The notes under the pieces: model-generated
What the model was told of the DNA's origin: nothing
The model's input: only the letters and a program-made list of their open reading frames with translations
Databases searched by the model: none
Part shown: one piece after another, positions 51,468 to 60,691 of the stretch
How the letters are laid out: the number at the start of each line of letters is the position of its first letter
Numbering within the stretch: the stretch's first letter is position 1
Program-made: the position numbers and the translations under genes
Origin: a bacterium YEK0313
Lineage (GTDB): Bacteria > Pseudomonadota > Alphaproteobacteria > Rhizobiales > Phreatobacteraceae
Reading direction: 5' to 3'
DNA: 64,000 nucleotides
Assembly (NCBI GenBank): GCA_000751295.2
Contig: CCMO02000002.1
Location: 456,501 to 520,500, forward strand

Positions 51468-53999
51468 TCATACGATGGCCCGGTCCCAGCCGCCGTAATG
51501 CGCTTCGCTGCGCGTACCGCGCGGCAGGCTCAGCGCGATCAGCCCCAGACCGATGGCAATATCCGCGGCGGTTGCCGCCGAGGCGCCGCCGTCGAGCATG
51601 AAGGGCGAGCCGGCGATCCAGGCGCCGAGCGGGATATTGACGAACCTGACCGGCCGCACGACCTCGGCCATCGCCGTCACGGCGACGAGGATGACGAGGC
51701 AGCCGGTCACGTAGTCGCTGAAGGAGAGCGGCGGCTGCGTGCCGAAGGCGAGCGGCGTCGCCATCAGGACGATGCCGAGCGCGGTGCTCGCGACGAGCGT
51801 CCAGGGGAAGTTCACGCCGCCCATGACGATGTCGCGCATGATGTCGGGAACCGGCCGGTCGAGATCGGGCGTCGGCGCCTCGTCCTCGCCGAGCGCCGGA
51901 CCGCCGCGCCAGAAGGTGCGCCAGAACGGCTCCCCCGCCCGTTTCGCGCGCCAGAGATACTGGCAGCTCGCCAGCACCTCATCGACCGAATAGGGGATGA
52001 GCAGGACCGTCAGCGCCGCCTGGACGATGCAGAGCGTGCACAGGGCGCCGATCAGCGGCGGCTGGATCATGATGAAGCCGACGCTGACGAGACCAAGCGG
52101 AACCACCAGCAGCCCGAACAGCACGACCATCCAGGGCATGGTGCGCCAGCGGCGCCGGTCGCCGATCGCGCCGGCCAGCACATCGAGTGCGTAGGCGAAG
52201 GCGCCGAGCCCCGCATCGGCGATCGGGAACCCCTTGGAGACCCAGGAGGTGACGACCGCCTCGGTGCCGTTGGCGACATCCGCCCCGCCCGGTCCGAAGA
52301 ACGGGTCCCAGAGGCCGTCGACATGGCCGAGCTGATAGGCGGCAAGGTAGCGCGAGACGAGCAGGCCGACCAGGGCGAGCGCGATGATGTGGATGCGCTG
52401 GCTGAAGGTCGAGGGCGAATAGGTCCAGCCGATCGGCCGATCGTCGTCCGCAGCCAGCGCCCGGCCGCTGACGCCCGGCGTGGGCGGCACCATGACTGCC
52501 AGGGCGACAATGATCATGCCCGCCAGGGTATCGGTCGCATAGGCGCCTGCGCTGGTGGTCCAGAACAGGAGCGGCGCCGCCATCACCCAAAGCCCGACAG
52601 CCGCCGTGCCCCATTGCAGCGCGCGCCACCGGGCCGCCATGCCGCCCAGCGCGAGGATCATGACCAGCAGCCCCGACAGGATCTCGCTGGTGCCGAGCCG
52701 CGCATCGCGCGTCTCCGCCGCCGCGATGTCGTGGCCGAGGGCCGGCGGCAAGGGGACGGCCGGCGGATCGAACAGCCCGAGCGCGAATGGCGAGGCGACG
52801 AGCCAGAGGCCGATCGCGGCATTGGTCAACGGCGCCCAGAGCGTGCGCGCGTGGCGGCGGGCAGTGTCCTCGGCGACCTCCGCGTCCGAGCGCTCCAGCG
52901 GCCGCCGCAGCCGCTCAGCCGCCTGATCGAGCTCCGGCCCGGACGCCGCGACCACCGAAGGCTCGAGCTTGTTCGCCCGGTACCAGTCGGTCGGATCGGC
53001 CTTCAGGCGCCGGATCATCTCCGGCAGCGTCGCGGTCAGGCTGTGGCGCGGCCGCCAGCCGAGGAGCCGGTCGGCGCGGCCAATGTCGAGCTCGTAGTGG
53101 TCGTCGGCATTGGCGACCATCCAGGCCTTGATCTCGACATCCTGGTCCAGCACGTTCTCCTGCATCCAGGCGCCGATCTGCGTGACCTCCTTGGGCAGAG
53201 CGAGCGTGCGCCAGGCCTCGCCATGGACGAGCTCGCCGATCCGCCGCTGCATCTCGCCATAGGTCGGCGTCTCCTCCTCGCCGATCAGCAGCACGGTCTC
53301 GTCGGGAAGCCGGTCGCGCCGGTCGACGAGGCGCACGATGGCGTCGACGAGATCGTCCTTGTGGAGATAGGGCTGACCCGTTTCGATGTCGCCGGCGAAA
53401 AGATAGGCGGTCGGCCGGCGTTCGAAGATGCGGGCGATCTGCTGGGCGACGAAGGCGGCGCGGCACTGCTCGTCATAGACGCCGGCGAGCCTGACGATGG
53501 CGATCTTGATGTCGCCGCGCTCCGCGCGGATCAGCCGCTCGGTCTCGACCTTCGAGCGGGGATAGGCCCAGGCCGGGGCCAGCGGGCCGTCCTCGTCGAT
53601 CTTCACGCCCTTCGCCGGGCTCGGCGCATGCACGAGTAGGGTGCTGGAGAAGACGAACCGCTCGGTTTCGAAATCCCGCAGGGCGGCCAGCAGCCGGCGC
53701 GTGCCCTCCACCGTCACGGTGTCGTATTTCGGATTGTCCTCGCCGGTCGTGTCGTAATAGGCGGCGAGGTGGATGACCGAGGCGATCCGGCCGCCGAAGC
53801 GCCGCCGCACTGCGTCCAGGGCTTCGCTCACGCTGGCATCGGAGGTGAGATCGATGGTGATCGTCTCCATGCCTGGCAGTGATCGCTTCGGCGCGGCAAC
53901 GTCGAGCCCCACGACCCGATAGCGTTCCGCCAAGCCGCGCGCGATCGCCTGCCCGAGGAAGCCGCTGCTGCCGGTGATCAGAACGACTGGCTTCGACAT
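51468..53999 (-). CDS. Fusion of NAD-dependent epimerase, SPW-like helices and VKOR domain
   Basis: An 843-residue inner-membrane protein. Residues 1-345 form an extended-SDR domain with GSSGFLG (10-16) and the YPRSK active site (146-150). Residues about 390-505 and 730-830 hold SPW-type helices (GLWLVASPFALG, GLWVMAAPLLFW, GAWIAGSPFML). Residues about 530-680 are VKOR-like, with DPFFG, GFPIADAGLGA and the redox motif CTLC at 654-657. The usual shuttle-cysteine pair is not seen in the loop before it. A quinone-linked disulfide or sterol/lipid redox role is possible; nothing is proven. Confidence 0.85.
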   Translation of the reverse strand: MSKPVVLITGSSGFLGQAIARGLAERYRVVGLDVAAPKRSLPGMETITIDLTSDASVSEALDAVRRRFGGRIASVIHLAAYYDTTGEDNPKYDTVTVEGTRRLLAALRDFETERFVFSSTLLVHAPSPAKGVKIDEDGPLAPAWAYPRSKVETERLIRAERGDIKIAIVRLAGVYDEQCRAAFVAQQIARIFERRPTAYLFAGDIETGQPYLHKDDLVDAIVRLVDRRDRLPDETVLLIGEEETPTYGEMQRRIGELVHGEAWRTLALPKEVTQIGAWMQENVLDQDVEIKAWMVANADDHYELDIGRADRLLGWRPRHSLTATLPEMIRRLKADPTDWYRANKLEPSVVAASGPELDQAAERLRRPLERSDAEVAEDTARRHARTLWAPLTNAAIGLWLVASPFALGLFDPPAVPLPPALGHDIAAAETRDARLGTSEILSGLLVMILALGGMAARWRALQWGTAAVGLWVMAAPLLFWTTSAGAYATDTLAGMIIVALAVMVPPTPGVSGRALAADDDRPIGWTYSPSTFSQRIHIIALALVGLLVSRYLAAYQLGHVDGLWDPFFGPGGADVANGTEAVVTSWVSKGFPIADAGLGAFAYALDVLAGAIGDRRRWRTMPWMVVLFGLLVVPLGLVSVGFIMIQPPLIGALCTLCIVQAALTVLLIPYSVDEVLASCQYLWRAKRAGEPFWRTFWRGGPALGEDEAPTPDLDRPVPDIMRDIVMGGVNFPWTLVASTALGIVLMATPLAFGTQPPLSFSDYVTGCLVILVAVTAMAEVVRPVRFVNIPLGAWIAGSPFMLDGGASAATAADIAIGLGLIALSLPRGTRSEAHYGGWDRAIV

Positions 54000-54116
54000 G
54001 GCGCTCGTCCTCGTCCAGATCGGGGCCGGGCCGTGGCAGGCCGGCCGGATATCCGGCCGAGGGCCGGTACTTCGACGGCACTTCGATCGGGGCGGCGCCC
54101 GACCGCGTGACGCGGT

Positions 54117-54620
54117 TCAGCCGCGCCGCGCTGCCCGGGTCCGCGCGGCCTTCTGGGCCGCGCGCCTGCGTCCCTCCGGCCCCTTGGTCCGGGCCGCCTT
54201 CTTCGCGGCGGCGGATCGCTCCTCGGCAGTGCGCCGCGAAGCGGCGCGCTTGGTCTGGCGCGACAGGGCCGCCGGCGATGCGGTGTCCTTCGGCTCGGCC
54301 TTCAGAACGCGCGACACCGCCTTCGAGACCTTCGGGCGGCGCTTCGGCACGCGCTCGCCCTGGCCGACCTCGTAGGCATATTCGGCGCTCTTGCGGGTGC
54401 TCTCCTTGACCTTGCCCTTGCGCGGCGGCGGCAGGTCGACGCCGGCCTTGCGCGCCTCGGAGAGGCCGATCGCGATGGCCTGCCGGGTCGAGCGCGCGCC
54501 ATGCTCGCCGCGGCGGATCTCCTCGATTTCCTCACGCACGAACTCGCCGGCCTGCGTGCTCGGCGACTTGCCCTCGCGCTTGTCCTTCAGGGCCCTGGCA
54601 ATGGTCTTCCTGTCCGGCAT
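54117..54620 (-). CDS. DUF6496-like basic protein
   Basis: A 167-residue strongly basic protein. GEFVREEIEEIRRGEHG followed by STRQAIAIGLSEARKAGVDL is the DUF6496 pattern found in many alphaproteobacterial small proteins. The C-terminus is an Ala/Lys/Arg-rich tail resembling histone H1-like tails. ATG 54620 has GGAG seven bases upstream on the - strand; the frame stays open to 54680. DNA or nucleoid association is a fair guess from charge. Confidence 0.7.
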   Translation of the reverse strand: MPDRKTIARALKDKREGKSPSTQAGEFVREEIEEIRRGEHGARSTRQAIAIGLSEARKAGVDLPPPRKGKVKESTRKSAEYAYEVGQGERVPKRRPKVSKAVSRVLKAEPKDTASPAALSRQTKRAASRRTAEERSAAAKKAARTKGPEGRRRAAQKAARTRAARRG

Positions 54621-54740
54621 CGTTCGTCTCCATCGTGGAACGATCGGCGGGCCCGCGGCCGTCGGGCGGCGGCGCCGCACCTTCGAGAGACCAACGTATC
54701 GGGACGGCGATTGATCCTCGACCGGCCCGAAGCTCCAGGC

Positions 54741-55691
54741 TCAGCGTCCGGCCCTGAGCCGGGCGCGGCGGGCGCGCCAGGTGGCGCGGGTCTGCGGCTT
54801 GACGAAGACCGAGGCGATGTCGGTCCGGCTCTGCCGCAGCCTCGCCTCGATCCGCTCCACGCAGCTCTCGATCTCGGCGGTCGAGCGGTCGTCCCTGAAT
54901 TCCAGGCTGAGCGCCACCACGATCTGGTCCGGACCGAGATGCACCGTCGTCAGGCCGTTGACGCGCTCGACGTCCGGGTCGGCGCGCACCACGGCCAGGA
55001 TCTCCTCCTGGACATGCGGCAGCGCCGCCTCGCCCATGAGCAGCGCCTTGCTCTCGCGGGCGAGGAAGATCGCCGTCAGGGCCAGGATGGCGCTGATGAA
55101 CAGCGAGGCGATGCCGTCGAGCTCGGGCCGGTCGAACCGGGCCGCGGCGGTGATGCCGCAGAAGGCGATGAACAGGCCGAGCAGCGCCGCCGTATCCTCG
55201 AACAGCACGGTGAAGACGCTCGGGTCCTTGCTCTCGCGGACCGCCGCGTAATAGCCGAGCGCGCCCTTCACGGCGCGGAACTCCTTCAGCGCGACGCGCC
55301 AGGTATAGCCTTCGAACAGGGCGGAAACGCCGAGCACGACATAGTTGGCGGCGAGGTCGGTCGCCGGCCGCGGCTCGCGGATATGCGCGATGCCTTCGTA
55401 GAACGAGACGCCCGCGCCGACCGCGAAGACCAGCAAGGCGACGATGAAGCTCCAGAAATAGAGCTCGCGGCCATGGCCGAAGGGATGGGCGAGATCGGGC
55501 GGCCGCGCGGCGCGCCGCAGCCCGTAGAGCAGCAGCAGGCCGTTGCCGGTATCGACAAGGGAGTGAACGCCTTCCGAAAGCATGGCCGAGCTGCCGGTCC
55601 AGGCGGCCGCGGTGAACTTGGTCGCGGCGATCAGCAGGTTGCCGGCGACGGCGGCATAGATGACGGTCTTCGAACCTGAATGCGCCGCCAT
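54741..55691 (-). CDS. Cation diffusion facilitator (CDF) transporter
   Basis: A 316-residue inner-membrane metal/proton antiporter. Six helices carry the metal-site motifs SEGVHSLVDTGN (helix 2) and FEDTAALLG (helix 5), followed by a cytoplasmic C-terminal domain (EEILAVVRADPDVERVN onward). The HxxxD pattern in helix 2 fits zinc/cobalt/iron carriers. GGGAG lies upstream of ATG 55691; a longer open frame continues antisense to the next gene and is rejected. Confidence 0.88.
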   Translation of the reverse strand: MAAHSGSKTVIYAAVAGNLLIAATKFTAAAWTGSSAMLSEGVHSLVDTGNGLLLLYGLRRAARPPDLAHPFGHGRELYFWSFIVALLVFAVGAGVSFYEGIAHIREPRPATDLAANYVVLGVSALFEGYTWRVALKEFRAVKGALGYYAAVRESKDPSVFTVLFEDTAALLGLFIAFCGITAAARFDRPELDGIASLFISAILALTAIFLARESKALLMGEAALPHVQEEILAVVRADPDVERVNGLTTVHLGPDQIVVALSLEFRDDRSTAEIESCVERIEARLRQSRTDIASVFVKPQTRATWRARRARLRAGR

Positions 55692-55835
55692 GTCGCTTTG
55701 CTCCCGCCGGCGGAACGGGAAGCCGGCTTGCCTCCGCGCCCGTCGCGATGCCCCGTGTTCGCGATCCCCGACGGAACCGGCCTGCGGGTCGCCAAGTTCC
55801 ACATGAGAAGCAGGAATTGGCAGAGGAGGAGCCGC

Positions 55836-56297
55836 ATGAGTGCGACCGGCCTCGAAGTCTTCGACAGGACGCTTCAAACCACCCATATCTGGCTCGACGA
55901 CCTCAAGGAGATGCTCGGTCCCGACCGCCAGGTCGCCTGGAAGGTCCTGTCGGTGGTGCTGCGCAAGCTCCGCGACCGGCTTCCCGTCGAACTTGCCGCC
56001 AATCTCGGCGCACAGCTGCCGCTGCTGGTGCGCGGCGCCTATTACGACCAGTTCGAGCCGCAGCGGCAGCCGATGAAGCTCGATCGCGACCGCTTCGTCG
56101 CGGAAGTCGGCAATGGGCTGTCGGACAGCCGTCCGATCGATGCCGAGGCGGCCGTCCGCGCGGTGTTCGTCGTGCTGTCGAGCCACCTGCCGCAAGGCCA
56201 GATCGCCAAGGTCCAGCATGCGCTGCCGGAGCCGTTCTGGCCGCTCTGGCAGCCGGACGAGGCCGAGGCTCCGCCGCCTCCCGACCGGACCGCGTGA
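55836..56297 (+). CDS. DUF2267 domain-containing protein
   Basis: A 153-residue protein of the DUF2267 all-helical family: FDRTLQTTHIWLDDLKEML, AWKVLSVVLRKLRDRLP, LAANLGAQLPLLVRGAYYD and FVAEVG. AGAGGAGG before ATG 55836 is a strong ribosome site. It is divergent from the CDF gene (144 bases). These proteins are often near stress genes; function unknown. Confidence 0.8.
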   Translation: MSATGLEVFDRTLQTTHIWLDDLKEMLGPDRQVAWKVLSVVLRKLRDRLPVELAANLGAQLPLLVRGAYYDQFEPQRQPMKLDRDRFVAEVGNGLSDSRPIDAEAAVRAVFVVLSSHLPQGQIAKVQHALPEPFWPLWQPDEAEAPPPPDRTA

Positions 56298-56414
56298 CCG
56301 CCTGATCAGCCGCAATGGCAGATATCGAGGGCGATGGCGCGCCCGGCAATCCGTGGCGCTTCCGCGCCGCCTGGCGTGGCGCCGGGAACGTCATGGCGAA
56401 ACGAGGGACTGCTC

Positions 56415-56678
56415 ATGTCTGAAGTCATCAGTCTGTTCGGCGACCAGTTGTCGTTGCAAGGCGAACCGAATAAGGGCCTCGTCAGCATCATCGAGGACCT
56501 GCTGGCCATGGCCAAGGAAGGCCGGCTGCAGAGCCTGGTGGCCACCGGCTACACGCTCGAAGGCGCACGCCTCGCGGTCTGGGCCGACACCCATCCCAAC
56601 GCCTATGAGATGCTCGGCGCGATCACCGCCCTGCAGGGCGAATATGTCCACCGCCATCCGGGGCTGACGTCGATGTGA
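56415..56678 (+). CDS. Small hypothetical protein
   Basis: An 87-residue protein with IIEDLLAMAKEGRLQSLVATG and YTLEGARLAVWADTHPNAYEML. It resembles small proteins of unknown function seen in phages and chromosomes of this group. GAGGGA lies upstream of ATG 56415. It is the last ordinary gene before the block of transposase remnants. Confidence 0.6.
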   Translation: MSEVISLFGDQLSLQGEPNKGLVSIIEDLLAMAKEGRLQSLVATGYTLEGARLAVWADTHPNAYEMLGAITALQGEYVHRHPGLTSM

Positions 56679-56783
56679 GCCCAAGTGGGCAATGCCGAGG
56701 CACGCGGCGGCCGCGGCGCAGGACGTGGTGTAGCTGGTCGGTGAGGTGGTCATCGGCGGTTTCCGGCTAGTACGAATCCACAT

Positions 56784-57030
56784 TCAGCGCAGCCATAGTG
56801 CGATTGCGGCGATGTGGACGAATGCGAGGAAGTATTCGGCCCTTCGGTCGTATCGGGTAGCGAAGCGTCGGAAGTGCTTGAGCCTGTTGAAGCAGCGCTC
56901 GATGCGATTTCGTAGTTTGTAGGCCGCCGCGTGGGGGGATAGGGTTTTTGCGGGACCGGGTCGAGGGGATGATTGCTTCGGATCGCCCATCTTGCCGGGA
57001 GTAGAGGCGCAATCCGAGCCCATTGCTGGC
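56784..57030 (-). pseudogene. IS5-family transposase remnant, internally deleted and frameshifted
   Basis: Read leftward, the fragment starts with an N-terminal piece (QQWARIAPLLP, about 56993-57025). It jumps to EAIIPSTRSRKNPIP, changes frame, and continues as the IS5 C-terminus AAYKLRNRIERCFNRLKHFR and RFATRYDRRAEYFLAFVHIA to a stop at 56784. The middle of the transposase, including most of the DDE core, is missing. It is therefore inactive. Confidence 0.85.
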
Positions 57031-57042
57031 CTATGAGCTTCC

Positions 57043-57287
57043 CGGCCCAGCACCGCGCAAAACTGCACAGCACCAATCCGCTCGAACGCGTGAACGGCGA
57101 GATCAAGCGCCGCACCGAGGTCGTCGGCATCTTCCCCAACGAGGCCGCCATCACCCGGCTGATCGGCGCCATCCTGCTGGAGCAGAACGACGAATGGGCA
57201 GTCCAGCGCGCGCGCTACATGACGCTGGAAACGATGGCCCCCATGAGCGACAATCCCCTTGTCAGCCTGCCCGCAGTGGTCGCCTGA
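57043..57287 (+). pseudogene. IS256-family transposase C-terminal remnant
   Basis: The last 80 or so codons of an IS256-type mutator transposase: KLHSTNPLERVNGEIKRRTE, VVGIFPNEAAITRLIGAILL, EQNDEWAVQRARYMTLETMA, ending LPAVVA. The catalytic part is absent; the left side is replaced by the IS5-like remnant. The 57288-57474 stretch after it has no gene. Confidence 0.88.
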
Positions 57288-57474
57288 CCAATCCCGGCAA
57301 TGGCGGGCGCCATCGAGGATCGCGACGAGCTACACCACCAAACGGGACATCACCCACGCGGCCGGCCCCGGGGGCCGCAGCAGCCGTATTGGGCCCGGGT
57401 TTGACAGCACTTCGCACGTCGCAGAATTCCGCGAAGCGGGATATCTGCAATGCTGTTAATCGTTCTTGGAACTA

Positions 57475-58621
57475 GTCACCCGGAACTGTAATTCGTATCA
57501 TTGACCCAAGTGATTTGGGGGCTGATATGGCGGGCCGGGTGGCGGATGTGGTTGTTCTGAGCGTTGAAGAGCGCAGCTTTCTCGAGTCTCAGGTTCGGCG
57601 GCACAAGGCAGCGCGCTCGCTGTCGGACCGGTGCCGGATAATCCTGCTCTGTGCAGAGGGGCTTCAAAGCAAGGAGATCGGAGCGCGGCTTGGCGTGCAT
57701 GAGCATACCGTTGGAAAGTGGCGCAGGCGGTTCGTGAATGAGCGGATCGAGGGGCTGACCGACGAATACCGCCCCGGTCGGCCCCGCACGGTATCGGACG
57801 CTCAGGTCGCGGAGGTGATCGAGCGGACGCTGAACACGACGCCCAGGGACGCCACCCATTGGTCGATCCGCTCGATGGCCGCGGCGACGGGCCTGTCGCA
57901 CACCACCATTCGCCGGATCTGGACCGCGTTCGGCCTGCAACCGCATCGCAGCGAGACGTTCAAGCTTTCCACCGATCCGCTGTTCGTCGACAAGGTGCAG
58001 GATATCGTCGGCCTCTATATGGCGCCGCCGAACCGGGCCATCGTGTTGTGCGTGGACGAGAAATCCCAGATCCAGGCGCTGGATCGCGAGCAACCGGTGT
58101 TGCCGATGGCGCCGGGTGTCGCCGAGCGGAGAACCCACACCTATATCCGTCATGGGACGACATCGCTGTTTGCGGCGCTTGATGTTGCGACTGGCGCAGT
58201 GATCGGGAAATGCTACAAGCGCCACAGGGCGAGCGAGTTTCTCGACTTCCTGAAGCGGATTGATCAGGAAATGCCCAAGGGCCTCGACGTGCATATCGTC
58301 ATGGACAATTACGCCACGCATAAAACCCCGAAGGTCAAAGCCTGGCTGGCGCGCCGCTCGCATTGGCATGTTCACTTCACGCCCACCTCGGCGAGTTGGA
58401 TCAACCAGGTGGAGCGCTGGTTCGCGGAACTGACCCGTAAGCAATTGCAACGCGGCGTCCACCGCTCCACTGCCGATCTGGAGGCCGACATCATCGCCTT
58501 CATCGGCACCCACAACGAGAACCCCAAACCCTACAGATGGGTCAAATCCGCCGACGAAATCCTCGCCTCGGTCAAGCGCTTCTGCCAGAAAACAATGAGC
58601 CGAACTTCAGATTCGGGTGAC
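57475..58621 (+). mobile_element. Intact IS630-family insertion sequence
   Basis: Ends are imperfect inverted repeats: left GTCACCCGGAACTGTAATTC (from 57475) and right GATTCGGGTGAC (to 58621), whose complement reads GTCACCCGAATCTGAAGTTC. TA lies on both sides (57473-57474 and 58622-58623), the target duplication of this family. The 1147-bp element holds one uninterrupted transposase gene, so it looks recent and potentially active. Confidence 0.9.
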
Positions 58622-58624
58622 TAG
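57527..58624 (+). CDS. IS630-family transposase
   Basis: A 365-residue DDE transposase. N-terminal helix-turn-helix ([21 protein letters not shown]) and second domain ([20 protein letters not shown]) precede the catalytic residues: Asp in [13 protein letters not shown], Asp in [10 protein letters not shown] and Glu in [13 protein letters not shown] 57527 is used; TTG 57515 is also in frame. The reading frame runs to the very tip of the right inverted repeat, and its TAG stop is made from the target TA plus one flanking G. Confidence 0.95.
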   Translation: MAGRVADVVVLSVEERSFLESQVRRHKAARSLSDRCRIILLCAEGLQSKEIGARLGVHEHTVGKWRRRFVNERIEGLTDEYRPGRPRTVSDAQVAEVIERTLNTTPRDATHWSIRSMAAATGLSHTTIRRIWTAFGLQPHRSETFKLSTDPLFVDKVQDIVGLYMAPPNRAIVLCVDEKSQIQALDREQPVLPMAPGVAERRTHTYIRHGTTSLFAALDVATGAVIGKCYKRHRASEFLDFLKRIDQEMPKGLDVHIVMDNYATHKTPKVKAWLARRSHWHVHFTPTSASWINQVERWFAELTRKQLQRGVHRSTADLEADIIAFIGTHNENPKPYRWVKSADEILASVKRFCQKTMSRTSDSGD

Positions 58625-58929
58625 CAGAGCACTTCAGGGCCGGCGCATTGAGGCTCTGGCTGCGTCGCTTATCCCCCGCCGCAGGATGTAGGAGGGTCGG
58701 GCGCGCTGAAGCTCGGTTCATCGCTTCGATGCACCGGCTTCTGCCGCTTCCTGTCAACCGCGCGAAGCGGCGCCAAAGGCGACGCTCCGGAAGATGTGGC
58801 GCAGCGGCGCTGTATGCCTGTCGACTTTACGTAACTTCGACAACCCAGCTGCATTGACGGAGATTCCACTATTTGCTCTGTGAAGCGTCACTCAATGAAT
58901 TTCGCAGTTTTACAGAAGTCGAGAGTGAA
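58625..58929. other. Region between IS630 and the AT-rich operon
   Basis: No supportable gene. The left two thirds are GC-rich like the chromosome; from about 58820 the sequence becomes AT-richer, marking the start of the foreign operon. TTGACG at 58854-58859 could be a -35, but no matching -10 at 16-18 bp is convincing. Confidence 0.4.
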
Positions 58930-60357
58930 ATGAAATTGCGTGCCCTTTACGGCAGAAGTAGGCGCGGGCGCGGGATTGGCCTGAAAACTGGCCGATCCAG
59001 ACTCCGAACAATGTCAATAGACCAATTTGATGCAATTCTATCGAAATATTCACGAATAGATTCGTTTGAAAATCGCCATCATGTCAAAAACTTACGCAGA
59101 TTACTGCGCAAACTACGAAGAGACGAAACTCTTATAATCAAACCGATTGTAATAAAGAGACGCATGAAATCGGATGGAGTATTAGATACGATTTATCCAG
59201 AGCGAAATGAATTATGGATTCCTTCTTGGAAAAGAAAAAAAACAGGATCTCTTGATCTTCATAGATTTTCTTTTATAGATAATCCAATACAGACGATAAG
59301 TCTATTAAGAGATATCGTCGAACGAGAATCAACATGGAAGGCATATAGCCTGAATTTTATCGACAATAATTGCCTCGACATAAGCGCATATATGGTTCTT
59401 GGACTATTACGTGAAAAAATGTTGCCCGTTATCACCGGCGGCAAGATCACCGCGGGAATTCGTCGCGTAGTCAGCGCCGTCAATCTTTCCGAATTCCTCA
59501 ATATTAAGGGCAACGGTCCGCGACGAGTTTACGGAATTTATCCGTTTACATTGCGTCAGCGTCGAGGCGCAGGGGAGTCCGTTAGAGACAATAACGGAAA
59601 ATTTGTAACATCTGAAGAAAGAACGGCCAGTTTACTACCAGAGACAATTGATAAATGGCTCTCCGAACTCAATCCTCCACTTGCTCTAAGTGAACGCGGT
59701 CGCATCAATATACTTACACTTATCGGAGAAGTACTAGACAATGCGAAGCGTCATAGTGATCCCGCCAACGCAGATGGAACGTGGTCGATCGCGGGCTTTA
59801 TGGAAGCTCGCGAAAGGAGCGACGGCTCCACTACGCTCGCGTGTCATCTCGGAATCATCAACCCCGGCCACACCATATATCAATCGTTGCAGCGAGCTCC
59901 CGCCGATATCCGGGCACAAGTGTCAAAGTATGCTACATCTCATACCTCAGGGCTTTTCCAGCGCTGCCCCTACGACGAAGAGGCTCTTTGGACAGTATCA
60001 GCCTTGCAAGACACCATCTCGCGAGTGCCTCTTTCCGAAAAGGGGAGTCGAGGCGGATTTGGCATGATGACTCTGGTCGAAATGATCAATGAGCTCAACC
60101 AATCGCCACACCCGGAAGACCGACCTCGCATGACGATCGTATCTGGAACGAGCTGCGTCATGGTACGCGACAAACACGAGAAATTCCGCAAGATCGAAGC
60201 TGGGCACCGGATCATGGCGTTCAATGACGGAAATGTGCTGGACCAGCCGCCCGACGGAGAATACGTGTTCACCTTGCCGTACCGCTTCCAAGGAACCATA
60301 GTAGCGCTACGGTTCTTCCTAGATCCATCGGAAAGGAAGAAGGATGGGCAAGAGTGA
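58930..60357 (+). CDS. STAS-like/GHKL ATPase protein, first gene of AT-rich cassette
   Basis: A 475-residue protein. The N-terminus is very basic (GRSRRGRGIGLKTGRSRLR). Residues about 135-195 read as a STAS-like fold (AYSLNFIDNNCLDISAYMVL, then IRRVVSAVNLSEFL). The C-terminal half is a histidine-kinase-type ATPase: N-box IGEVLDNAKRHSD (E267, N271), a degenerate G1 box GIINPG (308-313) where an Asp is expected, and G2 box GSRGGFGM (372-379). No histidine phosphoacceptor domain is seen. ATG 58930 is used; TTG 58873 is in frame. It overlaps the next gene by 14 bases. Confidence 0.75.
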   Translation: MKLRALYGRSRRGRGIGLKTGRSRLRTMSIDQFDAILSKYSRIDSFENRHHVKNLRRLLRKLRRDETLIIKPIVIKRRMKSDGVLDTIYPERNELWIPSWKRKKTGSLDLHRFSFIDNPIQTISLLRDIVERESTWKAYSLNFIDNNCLDISAYMVLGLLREKMLPVITGGKITAGIRRVVSAVNLSEFLNIKGNGPRRVYGIYPFTLRQRRGAGESVRDNNGKFVTSEERTASLLPETIDKWLSELNPPLALSERGRINILTLIGEVLDNAKRHSDPANADGTWSIAGFMEARERSDGSTTLACHLGIINPGHTIYQSLQRAPADIRAQVSKYATSHTSGLFQRCPYDEEALWTVSALQDTISRVPLSEKGSRGGFGMMTLVEMINELNQSPHPEDRPRMTIVSGTSCVMVRDKHEKFRKIEAGHRIMAFNDGNVLDQPPDGEYVFTLPYRFQGTIVALRFFLDPSERKKDGQE

Positions 60358-60691
60358 GGTTCAAGTGTTGGATTTAGCCCCCCTCGCCGGTCAAGGCCCC
60401 AAGGATACGATTGTCCTCTCTGGCAAAGATCGCGGCGAGAATGCGCGCGCGCAGTATCACGTAGATGACCTCGATGAATTAACAACCGTTCACGTCCACT
60501 TGCCGGAAAAGATTGAGGCCATTACGCCATCTTTTGTGCTTGGGATGTTCGGAAAGAGTGTCGAGCGCGCTGGTTCTGTAAATGGATTTTTTGACAAGTT
60601 TCGGTTCGAAAACGCGGCACCTCACCTTCTGGATCAAATACGGCGAGGCGCAGAATACAGCTTGATAAAAGGATCTCCGTTTTCCGTATGA
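60344..60691 (+). CDS. DUF4325-like STAS protein, second gene of AT-rich cassette
   Basis: A 115-residue protein. The central part TTVHVHLPEKIEAITPSFVL, followed by GMFGKSVERAG and FFDKFRFEN, fits the STAS-like DUF4325 pattern (strand, then TPSF helix). In partner-switching systems STAS proteins bind GHKL ATPases; the overlap with the ATPase gene on one side and a 4-base overlap (ATGA) with the membrane gene on the other imply fixed stoichiometry. Confidence 0.7.
   Translation: MGKSEVQVLDLAPLAGQGPKDTIVLSGKDRGENARAQYHVDDLDELTTVHVHLPEKIEAITPSFVLGMFGKSVERAGSVNGFFDKFRFENAAPHLLDQIRRGAEYSLIKGSPFSV

Noticed and set aside
57359..57372. CCCGGGGGC match to the tRNA-Phe acceptor end as a possible attachment site
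   Set aside because: Only about nine GC-only bases agree and the flanks differ, so it does not support an att repeat.
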